Shown: positions 21,164 to 34,427, counted from the stretch's first letter. The stretch is DNA of 42,307 nucleotides from Bacillus timonensis (GCA_020171895.1 JAIVAN010000017.1:1-42307); one strand, 5' to 3'. Made by a program: numbers and translations. The notes: generated by a model not told the origin, from the sequence alone.

Positions 21164-22243
21164 TTACTTTCCAAATGATACAGATCCACTTAACCCTGGA
21201 CTTGTCGGAATGATACTAACCCACGTTTTTCCTTGAACAAAGCCAAGCTCTTGTCCATCTTTAAATGGTAAAAATCGACCGTCTACATTTTTCCATTCAA
21301 TCTCAATCGCTTTTCCTCTTTGAAGTAAATACCCATTTCCACCAGAAGTTAAGTTAACTTCTCTACGACCATAGCTATCAATGACTTTATGCTTCATTTC
21401 TACGATAAGGATATTATCAAGAAGGACAGGCTCTTCTGTTTCACGATCAATCGTTTGTTCATTATTTGAAAATCTCTCATATTTTTTCTTTTCACTATTA
21501 TAGACATATTCATTCGTAAAAGTAGATCTAGATGAATAAGACACTTTTACTTTTTTCGCATCAAGACCTTCAATAACCTCTGCTTCTTTATCGGTTAAGA
21601 ATGCATACGGCTTATTGGATAGTTCCATATTATAGCCCTTTTTATCCGCACCCTTTTCAATGTTTTCAATCGACGTGTACGAGTTATGTGGCGCTTTTCT
21701 GTGCTTTGCTCTCCAAAACAGCGAGCCATCATAAAATAGTCCATTCAAATTATCTACTTTACCTGAAGATAAAATAGACTGCGCTTCAGGACTCCAGCCG
21801 TGAGCCACATAAAAAGCATCTAACCCTTGACTTAAATCAATGTAATAATCTCTAGCACTACGAACCGGACCAATAATTTTAGGTGATTCGCTTTGAAATA
21901 CAGCCAAAAATCTCGTTACATCACCTTCAGCAAGAACTTCAAAAACAATATCTGCTTTATGTAAGCCAGACTGAGGACGAGCTGCTGGATGGTTGTTAAT
22001 CATAACAGCGATAGGACGTTGAAGAGACTCTTCATGGATACCTACCCCAGTAAATGGATAGACATATTTAAACTCCTCTTCTTTTTCCTCTTCTTCTTTT
22101 TCTTCTTCTGTTACTTCCTCTTTTTGCTCTTGTTTCGGCTTTTCTACCACTACTTTATCTGTATTATTCGTTTCTTTTGCTGAGCTACAAGCTGATATTA
22201 ATAGCATTAGCAATAGAAAAACTCCTAACCGTATCTGTTTCAT
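21164..22243 (-). CDS. yerB: DUF3048 lipoprotein YerB
   Basis: 359 residues. The signal peptide ends in the lipobox LISAC (cysteine 19), so it is predicted to be a membrane-anchored extracytoplasmic lipoprotein. A Glu/Lys-rich spacer (~35-60) precedes the DUF3048 domain, with RPIAVMINNHPAARPQSGL, the GPVRSARDYYI motif and AHGWSPE. The biochemical role is unknown. Situated as in B. subtilis between yerA and yerC. Confidence 0.9.
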   Translation of the reverse strand: MKQIRLGVFLLLMLLISACSSAKETNNTDKVVVEKPKQEQKEEVTEEEKEEEEKEEEFKYVYPFTGVGIHEESLQRPIAVMINNHPAARPQSGLHKADIVFEVLAEGDVTRFLAVFQSESPKIIGPVRSARDYYIDLSQGLDAFYVAHGWSPEAQSILSSGKVDNLNGLFYDGSLFWRAKHRKAPHNSYTSIENIEKGADKKGYNMELSNKPYAFLTDKEAEVIEGLDAKKVKVSYSSRSTFTNEYVYNSEKKKYERFSNNEQTIDRETEEPVLLDNILIVEMKHKVIDSYGRREVNLTSGGNGYLLQRGKAIEIEWKNVDGRFLPFKDGQELGFVQGKTWVSIIPTSPGLSGSVSFGK

Positions 22244-22289
22244 GCTATGAACACAACCTTTTATAAGTTTCGATAATGACTTTTATATT

Positions 22290-24032
22290 TTAACGCATTA
22301 TTGATGGAAAAAGTACAGTTTTCTTCATCACATCATAAATCCCTTTTGGTGTGATTCGTATATATGGAAGATGCGTTGAAGATAAAAAGAGCAATGTATA
22401 TATAGGGTCTACAAATTTGTAGCCTCTTGCCTTCAAGTGTGTTGCTAACGCTTTCTCTTCTTCAATTAGATCTTCCATCGGTTTTTCAGACATCTGGCCA
22501 CTAATTGTTAAAGGAATTTTATGAACAACTTCTCCATTATCCGCTAAAACAATCCCACCACCCATGTCTTTCATCTGTTGAAATGCAACGAGCATATCAC
22601 GTTTGCTTTTACCAATGATGATTATATCGCCCGTGTTTGAATAAGAGCTAACAAAACCTTTTACTTCGTTTGCAAAACCTTTAATGATTGTATTAATCCT
22701 CCATTTGCCATGTCGATCAATTAACATTAAAAAGCTTTCATCATGATTCAGAGACAATTCATCTACAGAACCATCTATCGTAATCGAATAAGGTTTCATG
22801 ATAACTGAGTTCTCCATTTTCAAACCAAACGGCATCGAAAACTGAAGGTCATCCATCGTTAAATCCCAAGCTAAACGTAGAGGTTCTAACCCATGTTCCT
22901 TCCATTTTACATTTTCCGAAAATGAATAAGCCTTATGATTCTTTTTAACCCACTTACCTTTAGCTAACACCGCTACCGGGGTTGGATTTTCTTTAGCTTC
23001 TAGGAAGTTAATATTTGCAATTCTACCTGTCGCAATCATTCCATGAAGATGATCTATCCCATAGTGACGGGCCACGTTAATTGTTGCCATGTAATAGGCA
23101 TCATTAACTGGGACTCCTTTTTCTATTGCGATAGCAATCATTTTATCTAGAACGCCCTGCTCATGAAACGTTGGCGTAGAGCCATCTGTTGTAAAAATGC
23201 AATGGTCATAGTTTCTAATTCCTAACTCATGCATTTCATCTAACAGCTTAGGTAAATCTGGCCTTATTGAAGAGTACCTTAATGAGGTGGTATAGCCATG
23301 CATAAGTCTTTTTAACACATCTTCGCCTGTCATTGATTCGTGATCACAGTCCACTCCGAAAAGCTTCATTTTGGCTAAGGTCTTTTCAGATGCGCCTGGA
23401 AAATGGCCTTCAATTTTCTTTCCAACTTTTTTCGTTTCTTGAATCCAATGTAATAATAAATCATCTCCCGCCAACAGCCTCGGCCAGCTTGTTAGCTCTC
23501 CACCTTGCACGACAGAATCATGTTCAATCCAAGATTTCACACTACCGTATGAGAAAACGGACTCTTCCTCTTGAATTTCCGTTTGAGCATCAAAACGACA
23601 CCACCAATACATAGAAGCAGGCAGCTTATTTAGTTCATTTAATAAAGAAAACGCTTTCTTTTTAGACAACAATAAAGACAAGATCAGGTTATCATTGATT
23701 AATGTTGTTGTTCCGCTTTGAGATGCATATTGAGCAAACGTAAGGGGATTATATAACTGAAATGGATGAACATGCGGTTCAATATAACCCGGAACTAAAT
23801 ATAAACCATTACAATCAACTACTTCACATTCATTTGTATGTATCGGTTTCTCTTGCCCAACATAAACAATGCGATCTTCATATATCCAAATGTTTGCGAC
23901 AATCCAGTTATTTAAAACCGGATGTAAATAATACGCATTCTCAAGTAACAATGTTGGCTGCTTCAAACCATCTATCACTGCTACATGCTCTCTAATTTGA
24001 GTATTTTTCCAACGGTATCGTTGATCTAGCAT
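22290..24032 (-). CDS. yerA: adenine deaminase-like amidohydrolase YerA
   Basis: 580 residues from ATG 24032, the same length as B. subtilis YerA; the frame extends seven codons upstream, but GGGGGAAG before 24032 is the better RBS. Amidohydrolase features: the metal-binding HxH in YIEPHVHPF, GHFPGAS, DHESMTGED and a later FTTDGSTP aspartate, then an adenine-deaminase C-terminal domain (MGGGIVLADNGEV). It is annotated as a putative adenine deaminase by homology; whether it converts adenine to hypoxanthine here is not shown. Location beside the purine operon fits a purine role. Confidence 0.85.
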   Translation of the reverse strand: MLDQRYRWKNTQIREHVAVIDGLKQPTLLLENAYYLHPVLNNWIVANIWIYEDRIVYVGQEKPIHTNECEVVDCNGLYLVPGYIEPHVHPFQLYNPLTFAQYASQSGTTTLINDNLILSLLLSKKKAFSLLNELNKLPASMYWWCRFDAQTEIQEEESVFSYGSVKSWIEHDSVVQGGELTSWPRLLAGDDLLLHWIQETKKVGKKIEGHFPGASEKTLAKMKLFGVDCDHESMTGEDVLKRLMHGYTTSLRYSSIRPDLPKLLDEMHELGIRNYDHCIFTTDGSTPTFHEQGVLDKMIAIAIEKGVPVNDAYYMATINVARHYGIDHLHGMIATGRIANINFLEAKENPTPVAVLAKGKWVKKNHKAYSFSENVKWKEHGLEPLRLAWDLTMDDLQFSMPFGLKMENSVIMKPYSITIDGSVDELSLNHDESFLMLIDRHGKWRINTIIKGFANEVKGFVSSYSNTGDIIIIGKSKRDMLVAFQQMKDMGGGIVLADNGEVVHKIPLTISGQMSEKPMEDLIEEEKALATHLKARGYKFVDPIYTLLFLSSTHLPYIRITPKGIYDVMKKTVLFPSIMR

Positions 24033-24144
24033 GCGCTTCCCCCATTTCCACAACGACTTCTTTATATTATCGTAACATAATTAATCATTTAACGCACTAA
24101 AAGATTTTGAATTTTTTGCTAATTTATTGAAAGGATGGATAATT

Positions 24145-24402
24145 ATGAAACCAAATATCGGGATATTAAACGCCATCATTCGAATGACCTGTGGATTCAC
24201 CATGCTCGCTTGGTCTACTTCAAAGCTAGTCAAATATCCTTGGAGAGATTCTTATCTCATCATGGCAATGCTTGCAGGCATGAAAATCGCAGAAGGAATC
24301 ACCCGCTTTTGCCCATTAACTTATCTTTTTGAAAAATACCAGACAAAACAGGATGATCAGGTGGATGAATATACAAGCCCTAACACTTTTAATCCATCTT
24401 AA
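24145..24402 (+). CDS. DUF2892-type small membrane protein
   Basis: 85 residues. The frame extends six codons upstream, but ATG 24145 has RBS AAGGATGG at good spacing. It has two hydrophobic helices (~6-25 and ~35-52), the NIGILNAIIRMTCG start and the FCP.TYLF cysteine-proline motif typical of DUF2892 proteins. Function unknown. It is divergent from yerA and followed by its own terminator. Confidence 0.82.
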   Translation: MKPNIGILNAIIRMTCGFTMLAWSTSKLVKYPWRDSYLIMAMLAGMKIAEGITRFCPLTYLFEKYQTKQDDQVDEYTSPNTFNPS

Positions 24403-24428
24403 TAGTAGTTGTGTTGCTCATTGAAATA

Positions 24429-24456
24429 GGGTGAGCTATTAAGCTCACCCTTTTTT
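24429..24456 (+). terminator. intrinsic terminator of the DUF2892 gene
   Basis: GGGTGAGC-TATTAA-GCTCACCC forms an 8-bp perfect stem followed by six T. On the minus strand it could also act as a weaker end point for the purine operon, 145 bp after purD. Confidence 0.92.
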
Positions 24457-24519
24457 CTACTATTGTATGAAGCAATTCAAACGATAATTCACGCCGTTAA
24501 TAAGAAAGGAATTGAAACC

Positions 24520-25879
<1,360 letters not shown>

Positions 25880-25888
25880 TCATTACCA

Positions 25889-27427
25889 TCAATGTTTGAA
25901 ATGTCGAATTCCTGTAAATACCATCGCTATTCCATATTCATCTGCTTTTTTTATCGAATCTTCATCTCGAATAGAACCTCCAGGCTGAATGATTGTTGTC
26001 ACTCCCGCTTTAGCAGCTGCTTCAACTGTATCATCCATTGGGAAAAAGGCATCTGATGCTAGCGCCGACCCTATTCCTTTTACCCCCGCTTGAGCAATTG
26101 CAATATTAGCCGCTCCAACACGATTCATTTGTCCAGCTCCAACACCGACTGTCATTTTATCCTTTGCAAGCACAATTGCATTTGATTTAACATGTTTTAC
26201 AACCTTCCATGCAAGCTTAAGATCCTTCCACTCTTCTTCGGTAGGTTGCCTTCTTGTTGGAATAGAGATATTTGCCTGATCAAATGAAAATACATCCTCA
26301 TCTTGAACAAGCAGCCCGCCAGATACCGAACTTAGTTGCTTTTCAACAGTTTGTGTTGAAGTGAAATCCATCGTTAACAAGCGGATATTCTTCTTCGCCG
26401 TTAAAATTTCTAATGCTTCTTTTGTAAAAGAAGGAGCGATGACGATTTCTAAGAAAAGCTCATGTAATTTCGTAGCCGTTTCTTCATCTACTTCTCGGTT
26501 ACAGGCAATAATTCCACCGAAAATTGAGGTAGGATCTGCTTCGTATGCCCTGTTAAATGCTTCAAGGATCGTTTCCCCAACACCTACTCCACACGGATTC
26601 ATGTGTTTAATTGCTACAACTGCTGGTTCAAAGAATTCCTTAGATATTTTTATCGCTGCATCAGCATCATTGATATTGTTGTAGGATAGCTCTTTTCCAT
26701 GAAGCTTTGTTGCAGCTGCAATAGAAAAGGTTGACCCTAACGGTTTTTGGTAAAACGCTGCTTTTTGGTGTGGATTTTCTCCGTAACGTAAATCCTGTTT
26801 TTTTACATAAGTAACGGTTAGTGATTCCGGACTCGAATCCCCTACTTGATTAGTTAAATAATCTGCAATTAGAGCATCGTAGGCGGCAGTGTGACGAAAC
26901 ACTTTCGCCGCTAACTTTTGATTGGTTTCAACAGAAATACTCATACGATCGTTTAACTCTTGGAGTAGTAACTCATAGTCACTTGGGTCCACGACCACTG
27001 TTACATCTTGATGGTTTTTTGCTGCTGAACGCAGCATACTTGGCCCACCAATATCAATGTTCTCAATCGCTTCCTCGAATGCCACATTCGGCTTTGCAAT
27101 TGTTTGTTGAAATGGATACAAATTCACCACGACTAAATCAATCGGCGTAATATGATGCTCACTGATTTGCTTCATATGCTCTTCATTACTTCGTACCGCT
27201 AACAACCCACCATGAATACGAGGGTGTAATGTTTTCACACGTCCATCGAGCATTTCAGGAAAATCTGTTACCTCAGAGATGCCAATGACCTTGATCCCAT
27301 TTTCTTCTAGTACTTTTTTTGTTCCTCCTGTAGAAATAATTTCAATTCCTTTCTCAACAAGTGCATGAACAAAAGGTACTAACCCCTCTTTATTTGAGAC
27401 ACTAACTAATGCACGTTTCAACCCCAT
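25889..27427 (-). CDS. purH: bifunctional AICAR formyltransferase / IMP cyclohydrolase
   Basis: 512 residues from ATG 27427. It carries out the last two steps to IMP. The N-terminal MGS-like IMP cyclohydrolase domain (~1-150; [31 protein letters not shown]) is followed by the formyltransferase domain ([27 protein letters not shown]). I chose the ATG after GGGGGT because [11 protein letters not shown] matches the family start; an upstream GTG adds eight residues. It is 60 bp after purN. Confidence 0.96.
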   Translation of the reverse strand: MGLKRALVSVSNKEGLVPFVHALVEKGIEIISTGGTKKVLEENGIKVIGISEVTDFPEMLDGRVKTLHPRIHGGLLAVRSNEEHMKQISEHHITPIDLVVVNLYPFQQTIAKPNVAFEEAIENIDIGGPSMLRSAAKNHQDVTVVVDPSDYELLLQELNDRMSISVETNQKLAAKVFRHTAAYDALIADYLTNQVGDSSPESLTVTYVKKQDLRYGENPHQKAAFYQKPLGSTFSIAAATKLHGKELSYNNINDADAAIKISKEFFEPAVVAIKHMNPCGVGVGETILEAFNRAYEADPTSIFGGIIACNREVDEETATKLHELFLEIVIAPSFTKEALEILTAKKNIRLLTMDFTSTQTVEKQLSSVSGGLLVQDEDVFSFDQANISIPTRRQPTEEEWKDLKLAWKVVKHVKSNAIVLAKDKMTVGVGAGQMNRVGAANIAIAQAGVKGIGSALASDAFFPMDDTVEAAAKAGVTTIIQPGGSIRDEDSIKKADEYGIAMVFTGIRHFKH

Positions 27428-27486
27428 ATCTTTTACCCCCAGTTTCCTCACTCTTTATCATACTACCATATTAAAGCATTTGAACT

Positions 27487-28062
27487 TTACTGTAAATGAT
27501 GGTGTAAAACATAGTTAATCGTTGTAGGATACAATTCATGCTCAATTTCATGGATTTTTTTCTCTACGTCTTCTATGTGATCATGTTCTTCAATCTCTAT
27601 TGCTCTTTGTGCAATAATTGGTCCAGTGTCCATCCCTTCATCGACAAAATGAACAGTAACTCCTGTGATTTTTACACCTTTATCAATTGCTTGATGGATT
27701 GCGTGTTTTCCAGGAAACGCTGGTAACAAAGAGGGATGGATGTTTATAATTCTTCCTTGATAGGCTTGTAGCAACGTTTCGCCTATTAATCTCATGTAAC
27801 CAGCTAACACGATTAAATCAATCTCTTTATCTATTAATTCTTGTAGAATTTCACGCTCGAAATCTGCCTTTGATTCAAAATTCTTCGGTGAAAACACAAA
27901 GGTTTCAACACCTGCCTCATTGGCTCGTTCAATAACACGCGCACCAGCTTTATCGCATACAACAAGGCTAATATTCCCCACTAACACTCCAGACTTCCCG
28001 GCGTTTACGATGGCTTGAAAGTTAGATCCACTTCCCGATGCAAAAATGGCGATATTCTTCAT
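27487..28062 (-). CDS. purN: phosphoribosylglycinamide formyltransferase (folate-dependent)
   Basis: 191 residues. It transfers a formyl group from 10-formyl-THF to GAR, step 3. The catalytic residues lie in the [12 protein letters not shown] (Asn, His) and [12 protein letters not shown] (Asp) motifs. The start has the RBS GGTGGAGG and overlaps the purM stop as ATGA, indicating translational coupling. Confidence 0.97.
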   Translation of the reverse strand: MKNIAIFASGSGSNFQAIVNAGKSGVLVGNISLVVCDKAGARVIERANEAGVETFVFSPKNFESKADFEREILQELIDKEIDLIVLAGYMRLIGETLLQAYQGRIINIHPSLLPAFPGKHAIHQAIDKGVKITGVTVHFVDEGMDTGPIIAQRAIEIEEHDHIEDVEKKIHEIEHELYPTTINYVLHHHLQ

Positions 28063-29099
28063 GTAAGAGAACCTCCACCAAATGAAACACCGCTTCCCTC
28101 TTTTACACGACCAATAATGTATGCTTTCTCTCCAGTACTCTCCAACGCTTGAACAATCGGAACAAGTGACGCTTCATCAACGGCTAGCACCATGCCAATG
28201 CCCATATTAAAGATGTTAAACATCTCTTCTAAATCTAAATCTCCGTAATTTTTAATTAGCGTAAAAATAGGATGAATCGGCCATGATCCATAATCGACTT
28301 CTACACCAACACCATCAGGAAGCATGCGCGGAATATTTTCAATAAATCCCCCACCCGTAATATGTGACATTCCTTTGATCGTATGATTTTTCATTACCCC
28401 TAGAATGGATTTTACATAGATTTTTGTTGGTGTTAAAAGCTCCTCACCAAGAGGTCTCTCTAACCCTTCATAAATGAGATCTAGATTTAACTGTGCTTTT
28501 TCAAGCAGAATTTTTCTGACGAGGGAAAAACCGTTACTATGTAAACCACTTGAAGATAAACCGATAATGACATCTCCAGGCTTTATCCCTTCTCCGGTTA
28601 TGAGTTTCTTTTTTTCTGCCACTCCCACAGTAAAGCCCGCTAAATCATATTCCTCCACACCATACATTCCAGGCATTTCAGCCGTTTCTCCACCTATTAA
28701 CGAACAGCCTGCTAACTGACATCCTTCTGCAATTCCTTTTACAATCTGCTCGATTTTTTCTGGATCAGCTTTTCCGCAAGCAATATAATCTAAGAAAAAA
28801 AGCGGTTCAGCGCCTTGAACAACGATATCATTCACGCACATTGCTACTGCATCAATTCCAATTGTATCGTGCTTATCACACATGAACGCTAGCATTAGTT
28901 TCGTACCAACCCCGTCAGTACCTGAAACTAATACAGGCTCATTGACAGCCATTTTCGAAAGATCAAACATCCCTCCAAAGCCACCTAAAGCACCTATAAC
29001 TTCTGGTCTTATCGTCTTTTTCACATGTTTTTTCATTCTGGAAACTGCCTCATATCCAGCATCAATATCTACACCTGCTTGCTTATATGCGTTAGCCAT
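28059..29099 (-). CDS. purM: phosphoribosylformylglycinamidine cyclo-ligase
   Basis: 346 residues of the PurM/PurL superfamily. It closes the AIR imidazole ring using ATP, step 5. Seen: [55 protein letters not shown] and [23 protein letters not shown] 68-bp gap with a strong hairpin separates it from purF. Confidence 0.97.
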   Translation of the reverse strand: MANAYKQAGVDIDAGYEAVSRMKKHVKKTIRPEVIGALGGFGGMFDLSKMAVNEPVLVSGTDGVGTKLMLAFMCDKHDTIGIDAVAMCVNDIVVQGAEPLFFLDYIACGKADPEKIEQIVKGIAEGCQLAGCSLIGGETAEMPGMYGVEEYDLAGFTVGVAEKKKLITGEGIKPGDVIIGLSSSGLHSNGFSLVRKILLEKAQLNLDLIYEGLERPLGEELLTPTKIYVKSILGVMKNHTIKGMSHITGGGFIENIPRMLPDGVGVEVDYGSWPIHPIFTLIKNYGDLDLEEMFNIFNMGIGMVLAVDEASLVPIVQALESTGEKAYIIGRVKEGSGVSFGGGSLT

Positions 29100-29140
29100 T
29101 TTCCAAACCTCCTGCTGTAGTCATTGTTTCACAATAGAAA

Positions 29141-29159
29141 ATGGGGGATACTCCCCCAT
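29141..29159 (-). repeat. intra-operon hairpin between purF and purM
   Basis: ATGGGGGA-GTA-TCCCCCAT on the minus strand is a perfect 8-bp, GC-rich stem with a 3-nt loop, followed by TTTCTATT. It resembles a weak intrinsic terminator or a processing/stability stem inside the operon. Confidence 0.7.
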
Positions 29160-29167
29160 GCTTTTCA

Positions 29168-30586
29168 TTACAGATTAAGCTTTTCATGCGGAAGGACCGT
29201 ATCAGGGTAAATTTCGGTTGGATATTTACCAGTAAAACACGCCATACATTGTCCTCGGTTTTCCCCTTCATACTTCCTACCAATTCCATCAAGAAGTCCT
29301 TCTTCACTTAAAAATGCAAGTGAATCTGCCCCAATCAGTTTGCGCATTTCTTCAATTGAGTGTGAAGAGGCAATTAATTCTTCATGGGTTGATGTATCAA
29401 TGCCATAGTAGCAAGGGTTTTTAATTGGAGGTGAGCTAATTCGAACATGAACCTCAGTTGCCCCAGCCTCTCGTAACATCGTAACAATTCTTCTGCTCGT
29501 CGTTCCTCTCACGATCGAGTCATCTACCATGACGACGCGTTTGCCTTCTACAACACCTCTAACAGGAGATAGCTTCATCTTTACCCCTTGTTCTCGTAGT
29601 GATTGTGACGGCTGTATAAACGTTCGACCAACATAACGATTTTTAATCAATCCTAGTTCATACGGAATCCCTGCAACTTCAGCATATCCAATTGCCGCTG
29701 ATATGCTGGAATCTGGTACTCCCGTAACAACATCTGCTTCAATTGGTGATTCTAAGGCTAAGCGTTTCCCTAAGTTCTTTCTAGCTGTATGAATATTAAT
29801 GCCATCTATATTACTATCTGGTCTTGAAAAATAAATGTACTCCATGCTACAAATCGCACGGTTTGTTTGCAGTGAAAACCACTCCGAGTGAATACCTTCA
29901 TCATCAATCACAAGAAATTCACCAGGCAGAACGTCACGGATATACGTTGCACCAACGACGTCGAGTGCACATGTTTCTGATGCAACGACATACGCGTTTC
30001 CTAGTTGACCAATTGATAGAGGACGTAATCCGTTTGGATCAAGAGCCACCATCATCTCTGTTTCAGTCATGAGTAAAAAAGCATAGGCACCCTTTAACAT
30101 CGATAAAGCGTTTTTAACCCGATCTTTTAACAAAGAATACCCACTTCTTTTAATTAAGTGTGCAAGCACTTCTGTATCAGAAGACGTTTGAAAAATACTC
30201 CCTTGATTTTCAAGCTGATGTTTCAACGCATTGGCATTTACTAAATTTCCGTTATGTGCAATTGCCAAACTCCCTTTTTGAGAATGGAATAATAGTGGTT
30301 GAACATTTTCAATTCCTCCACCACCTGCGGTTGCATAGCGCACATGACCAATGGCAGCTTTTCCGTGGATATCTCCCAATTGCCCATTGCTAAAAACCTC
30401 AGTTACTAACCCTTCACCTTTTATCCCTTTTAACTTTTCACCATTCGTAACGACGATACCAGCACCTTCCTGACCTCTGTGCTGGAGACTATGAATGCCA
30501 TAATACGTAATTTGAGGTGCATCTTGATGTCCCCAAATTCCGAACACACCACACTCTTCATTTAATCCCTTGATTTCAGCAAGCAT
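29168..30586 (-). CDS. purF: amidophosphoribosyltransferase
   Basis: 472 residues from ATG 30586. It makes 5-phosphoribosylamine from PRPP and glutamine, the committed step. The start [11 protein letters not shown] is an 11-residue propeptide as in B. subtilis; its removal exposes Cys12 (ECGVFGI) as the N-terminal nucleophile. The PRPP loop is [14 protein letters not shown]. Cysteines in AICSMEY, NPCYYG and GQCMAC match the [4Fe-4S] ligands of the Bacillus enzyme. The frame extends six codons upstream, but GGAAAGGAG precedes 30586. It overlaps the purL end by 25 bp. Confidence 0.97.
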   Translation of the reverse strand: MLAEIKGLNEECGVFGIWGHQDAPQITYYGIHSLQHRGQEGAGIVVTNGEKLKGIKGEGLVTEVFSNGQLGDIHGKAAIGHVRYATAGGGGIENVQPLLFHSQKGSLAIAHNGNLVNANALKHQLENQGSIFQTSSDTEVLAHLIKRSGYSLLKDRVKNALSMLKGAYAFLLMTETEMMVALDPNGLRPLSIGQLGNAYVVASETCALDVVGATYIRDVLPGEFLVIDDEGIHSEWFSLQTNRAICSMEYIYFSRPDSNIDGINIHTARKNLGKRLALESPIEADVVTGVPDSSISAAIGYAEVAGIPYELGLIKNRYVGRTFIQPSQSLREQGVKMKLSPVRGVVEGKRVVMVDDSIVRGTTSRRIVTMLREAGATEVHVRISSPPIKNPCYYGIDTSTHEELIASSHSIEEMRKLIGADSLAFLSEEGLLDGIGRKYEGENRGQCMACFTGKYPTEIYPDTVLPHEKLNL

Positions 30587-32790
30587 GGAATGGCTCCTTT
30601 CCAAGCTGTATATAATTGTTCTACTGGAGCATGAACGACCTTTTCCATTTTTTCATTCGTCACTTCAAGGACAGCATCCGCCGTTACCTCTCCAATAAGA
30701 GATGCTTGAACCATCTCTTCAAACTGTTGTTGATGCTCACGTTTCACACTCACAAGGAATCTTGATTGTGTTTCACTGAATAATTGCGTCGTTTCGTCAC
30801 CTGTTATTTGAATCGTAGCGCCAACTTGTTGTGAACCAAATGTACATTCAGCAAGAGCTACTGCTAATCCACCCTCAGCTAAATCATGAGCTGAAGCGAC
30901 AAGTCCAGCGCGAATGGCTGATAATAGCTGCTGTTGTCTTTGATTTTCAATCGTTAAATCGATTGCAGGTGCTTTTCCGAAAATCTTTCCGTACGTGACC
31001 TTTTGCAGCTCACTTCCACCAAAGTCTACGTTTGTTTCACCAATAAGGTAGATTAAGTCTCCTGATGCTTTAAAGCTCTGAGTCGTTATATGAGCAATAT
31101 CTTCAATGAGTCCAACCATTCCAACTACAGGTGTTGGATAGACAGCTACTCCGTTTGTTTCGTTATAGAGGGAAACATTTCCACTAATTACTGGTGCCTT
31201 TAACACTTCACACGCAGCACTCATGCCATCTACCGCTTTTTCAATTTGCCAAAAAATTTCTGGCTTTTCAGGATTACCAAAATTCAAGCAATCTGTAATT
31301 GCTAGTGGTTCTCCACCAGAGCAAATGATGTTTCTTGCAGCCTCACTCACAGCAATTTTCCCGCCAGTCTCTGGATCTAAATACATATATCTAGAATTAC
31401 AATCAGTTGTCATGGCTAAAGCTTTTTTTGTTCCACGTATCCTAACAACTGCCGCATCCGATCCTGGTGCCACAACAGTATTTGTACGAACACTATAATC
31501 ATATTGATTGTAGACCCACTCTTTACTCGCAATAGTTGGCTGAGATAACAAGTTTACGAGAGTTTGAGTATAGTCTGTTACTTCTGGAACCGTTACTTCC
31601 ATCTCTTGAAATTCTTTATAATAAGCTGGCTCTGCTGATGGCTTATGATACACGGGCGCCTCTTCCGCTAACGCATCTACAGGTACATCTGCAATTACTT
31701 CACCCTTATGGATCAGTCTAAGCTTCTTATCATCTGTTACTTTCCCAATTGCCACAGCATCTAATCCATATTTCGATACAATCTTTCTTATTTCATCTTC
31801 TCTACCCTTTTCAACCACGATGAGCATTCTTTCTTGTGATTCAGACAGCATCATTTCATACCCAGTCATACCGGACTCTCGTTGTGGAACAAGATCTAGA
31901 TTCATTTCAATACCAGATCCAGCTTTACTTGCCATTTCAGCAGAAGAGCTAGTTAGTCCCGCTGCTCCCATATCTTGTATTCCAACTAAAGCATCACATT
32001 TAACAAGCTCAAGACAAGCTTCAAGCAGTAATTTTTCCATAAACGGATCTCCAACTTGAACAGCAGGGCGTTTTTCCTCAGATTTATCAGATAGTTCCTC
32101 AGAAGCAAACGTCGCTCCATGAATTCCATCACGACCTGTTTTCGCTCCAACATACATGACTGTATTGCCGATACCTTTTGCTAAGCCTTTTTTAATATCC
32201 TCATGATTGATGATTCCCACACACATTGCATTTACTAAAGGATTGCCTTCATAGGAAGGATCAAATTGAATTTCGCCACCAACTGTCGGAATACCAACGC
32301 AATTCCCATATCCCGCAATTCCAGCTACAACCTCTTCAAACAAATATTTCATTCTTGGAGTAGTTAACTCACCGAAACGAAGTGAATTAAGCAGAGCAAT
32401 CGGACGAGCCCCCATTGAAAAAACATCACGAATAATGCCACCAACACCAGTCGCCGCACCTTGATAAGGCTCGATAGCTGAAGGATGATTATGACTTTCT
32501 ATTTTAAACACAACCGCTTGGTTATCACCGATATCTACAATACCTGCACCTTCTCCAGGTCCTTGCATTACTTTTTCACCACTTGTAGGAAATTTTCGAA
32601 GAACGGGCTTTGAATTTTTATAGCTACAATGCTCAGACCACATGACAGAAAATAATCCTGTTTCTGTATAATTTGGCGTGCGTCCAAGAATTTGCTCAAC
32701 CATCGCAAACTCCTCATCACTTAAACCCATTTCACGATATAGTTTCTCTTCTTTGATTTTGTTTGATGTTGGTTCAAGAAGTAACGACAT
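30562..32790 (-). CDS. purL: phosphoribosylformylglycinamidine synthase subunit PurL
   Basis: 742 residues, the small-PurL form that needs PurQ and PurS. It converts FGAR to FGAM with ATP, using ammonia from PurQ (step 4). Seen: [44 protein letters not shown] and [13 protein letters not shown]. Both ends overlap neighbours (17 bp with purQ, 25 bp with purF), which supports a single tightly coupled message. Confidence 0.98.
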   Translation of the reverse strand: MSLLLEPTSNKIKEEKLYREMGLSDEEFAMVEQILGRTPNYTETGLFSVMWSEHCSYKNSKPVLRKFPTSGEKVMQGPGEGAGIVDIGDNQAVVFKIESHNHPSAIEPYQGAATGVGGIIRDVFSMGARPIALLNSLRFGELTTPRMKYLFEEVVAGIAGYGNCVGIPTVGGEIQFDPSYEGNPLVNAMCVGIINHEDIKKGLAKGIGNTVMYVGAKTGRDGIHGATFASEELSDKSEEKRPAVQVGDPFMEKLLLEACLELVKCDALVGIQDMGAAGLTSSSAEMASKAGSGIEMNLDLVPQRESGMTGYEMMLSESQERMLIVVEKGREDEIRKIVSKYGLDAVAIGKVTDDKKLRLIHKGEVIADVPVDALAEEAPVYHKPSAEPAYYKEFQEMEVTVPEVTDYTQTLVNLLSQPTIASKEWVYNQYDYSVRTNTVVAPGSDAAVVRIRGTKKALAMTTDCNSRYMYLDPETGGKIAVSEAARNIICSGGEPLAITDCLNFGNPEKPEIFWQIEKAVDGMSAACEVLKAPVISGNVSLYNETNGVAVYPTPVVGMVGLIEDIAHITTQSFKASGDLIYLIGETNVDFGGSELQKVTYGKIFGKAPAIDLTIENQRQQQLLSAIRAGLVASAHDLAEGGLAVALAECTFGSQQVGATIQITGDETTQLFSETQSRFLVSVKREHQQQFEEMVQASLIGEVTADAVLEVTNEKMEKVVHAPVEQLYTAWKGAIPCLLKSRD

Positions 32791-33463
32791 GTGCAGATAA
32801 CCTCCAGTTTTTTACGATTGATTGAAATAATCTCAGCCCATCTTCACTTCCTAATAAAGCATCAACTGCTCTTTCAGGGTGAGGCATCATCCCTAGTACA
32901 TTTCCTTGTTCATTCACAATACCTGCGACATTTGCCAAACTTCCGTTAGGATTTTCACCTTCATACGTAAAAACAATTTGTCTATTCTCTATTAATCTAG
33001 CAAGCGTTTGTTCATCACAATAATAATTACCTTCACCATGAGCAATTGGTATCGCAACGACCTCATCTTGGTTATAGGCTTTAGAAAACATCGTATCTGC
33101 ATTTTTTACACGAAGCGCAACATTTTCACATTTGAATTTCAACTGCTCATTTCTTCTCATTGCACCAGGTAACAGCCCTACTTCAAGCAGGATTTGGAAG
33201 CCATTACACACCCCTAACACAGGTATCCCTTCATTAGCCGCCTTAACAATTGCATCCATCACTTTTGAAAAACGTGCAATTGCTCCTGATCGTAAATAAT
33301 CACCATATGAAAATCCTCCAGGAAGAAGGATTGCATCATAACCGTCCAAGTTTTCCGTATTATGCCAAACATATTCTACTTCTTCGCCAAGTTCATCTTT
33401 TATCGCATGAAACATATCAACATCACAATTAGAACCAGGAAAGACAATCACCGCAAATTTCAC
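32774..33463 (-). CDS. purQ: phosphoribosylformylglycinamidine synthase subunit PurQ (glutaminase)
   Basis: 229 residues, class I glutamine amidotransferase. The catalytic cysteine is in GVCNGFQIL and the His/Glu pair is in MPHPERAVD. It feeds ammonia to PurL. It overlaps purS by 4 bp and purL by 17 bp. Confidence 0.98.
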   Translation of the reverse strand: MKFAVIVFPGSNCDVDMFHAIKDELGEEVEYVWHNTENLDGYDAILLPGGFSYGDYLRSGAIARFSKVMDAIVKAANEGIPVLGVCNGFQILLEVGLLPGAMRRNEQLKFKCENVALRVKNADTMFSKAYNQDEVVAIPIAHGEGNYYCDEQTLARLIENRQIVFTYEGENPNGSLANVAGIVNEQGNVLGMMPHPERAVDALLGSEDGLRLFQSIVKNWRLSAHVVTS

Positions 33464-33714
33464 TGTGCGACAACCTCCTCAACCTCATATCGGAAATCTT
33501 CAATTACCGTATTGGCTAATAGCTTTTCACACATATCCTTTACTTGATCATCCAGGTTACGGCTATCCTCTTCAATGATTAGCTCCATGTATTTACCAAT
33601 TCTGACATCCGCTACATTTGTATAATTCATACTATGTAGTGCGCTTTTAACGGCTGTGCCTTGAGGATCTAACACGCTTTCACGAAGTGTAACGAAAACC
33701 TTTACTTTAACCAT
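33460..33714 (-). CDS. purS: phosphoribosylformylglycinamidine synthase subunit PurS
   Basis: 84 residues, the small dimeric subunit that bridges PurL and PurQ. The family start [19 protein letters not shown] is seen. The start shares one base with the purC stop (TAATG), and the end overlaps purQ, a pattern of coupled translation. Confidence 0.97.
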   Translation of the reverse strand: MVKVKVFVTLRESVLDPQGTAVKSALHSMNYTNVADVRIGKYMELIIEEDSRNLDDQVKDMCEKLLANTVIEDFRYEVEEVVAQ

Positions 33715-34427
33715 TATTTTTCTCCTCCAATACGGACTAAAATTTTTGAATAAGCATCTGTTAAATGGCCGATATCTCGGCGAAATACATCTTTATCAAG
33801 CTTTTCATTTGTTTCCATATCCCATAGACGGCAAGTATCAGGTGAAATTTCATCAGCGACGATCAACTCTCCATCACTTGTATGGCCAAATTCAAGTTTA
33901 AAATCTATTAACGAAACTCCTTTTTGCTTGAAAAAAGAACGCAAGACTTCATTAATTTTTAATCCCCATTCTTTTAAACTCACAATTTCATGTTGTGATG
34001 CTAGCTTCATCACTTTGATATGCTCTTCTGTAAACAAAGGATCACCGAGCTCGTCGTTCTTGTAGTAAAACTCAACAATTGGTTCAGCTAACGCAGTCCC
34101 CTCATCGATTCCAAGTCGCTTTGAAAGACTACCCGCTACGATATTTCTCACCACAACTTCTAACGGAATAATCTTCACTCTTTTGACGAGCTGTTCGGTT
34201 GGAGAAATTTTATTTAAAAAGTGAGACGCTATTCCAGCTTCATGTAGGAGTGAAAATAGCAAACTCGTGATCTCATTATTTAAGCGACCCTTCCCAACAA
34301 TCTCAGCCTTCTTCTCACCGTTAAATGCTGTGGCACTATCCTTATACTCCACCCAAACGACTTCATCATCACTTGTTTTATAAATTCTTTTCGCCTTTCC
34401 CTCATAAAGCAACTCAAGCTTCTCCAT
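33714..34427 (-). CDS. purC: phosphoribosylaminoimidazole-succinocarboxamide synthase
   Basis: 237 residues. SAICAR synthase joins aspartate to CAIR with ATP. Seen: LLYEGKAKRIYKT, EVVVRNIVAGSL, LIDFKLEFG and the DEISPDTCRLWD signature. RBS ACGGAGGG. A 102-bp gap with a palindrome and a hairpin separates it from purB. Confidence 0.98.
   Translation of the reverse strand: MEKLELLYEGKAKRIYKTSDDEVVWVEYKDSATAFNGEKKAEIVGKGRLNNEITSLLFSLLHEAGIASHFLNKISPTEQLVKRVKIIPLEVVVRNIVAGSLSKRLGIDEGTALAEPIVEFYYKNDELGDPLFTEEHIKVMKLASQHEIVSLKEWGLKINEVLRSFFKQKGVSLIDFKLEFGHTSDGELIVADEISPDTCRLWDMETNEKLDKDVFRRDIGHLTDAYSKILVRIGGEK

Noticed and set aside
21989-22183. Plus-strand phenylalanine-rich frame opposite yerB
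   Set aside because: It is the antisense of the Glu/Lys-rich linker of the YerB lipoprotein.
27428-27451. Longer purH from GTG
   Set aside because: Its upstream RBS is weak, while ATG 27427 has GGGGGT at good spacing and the family N-terminus.
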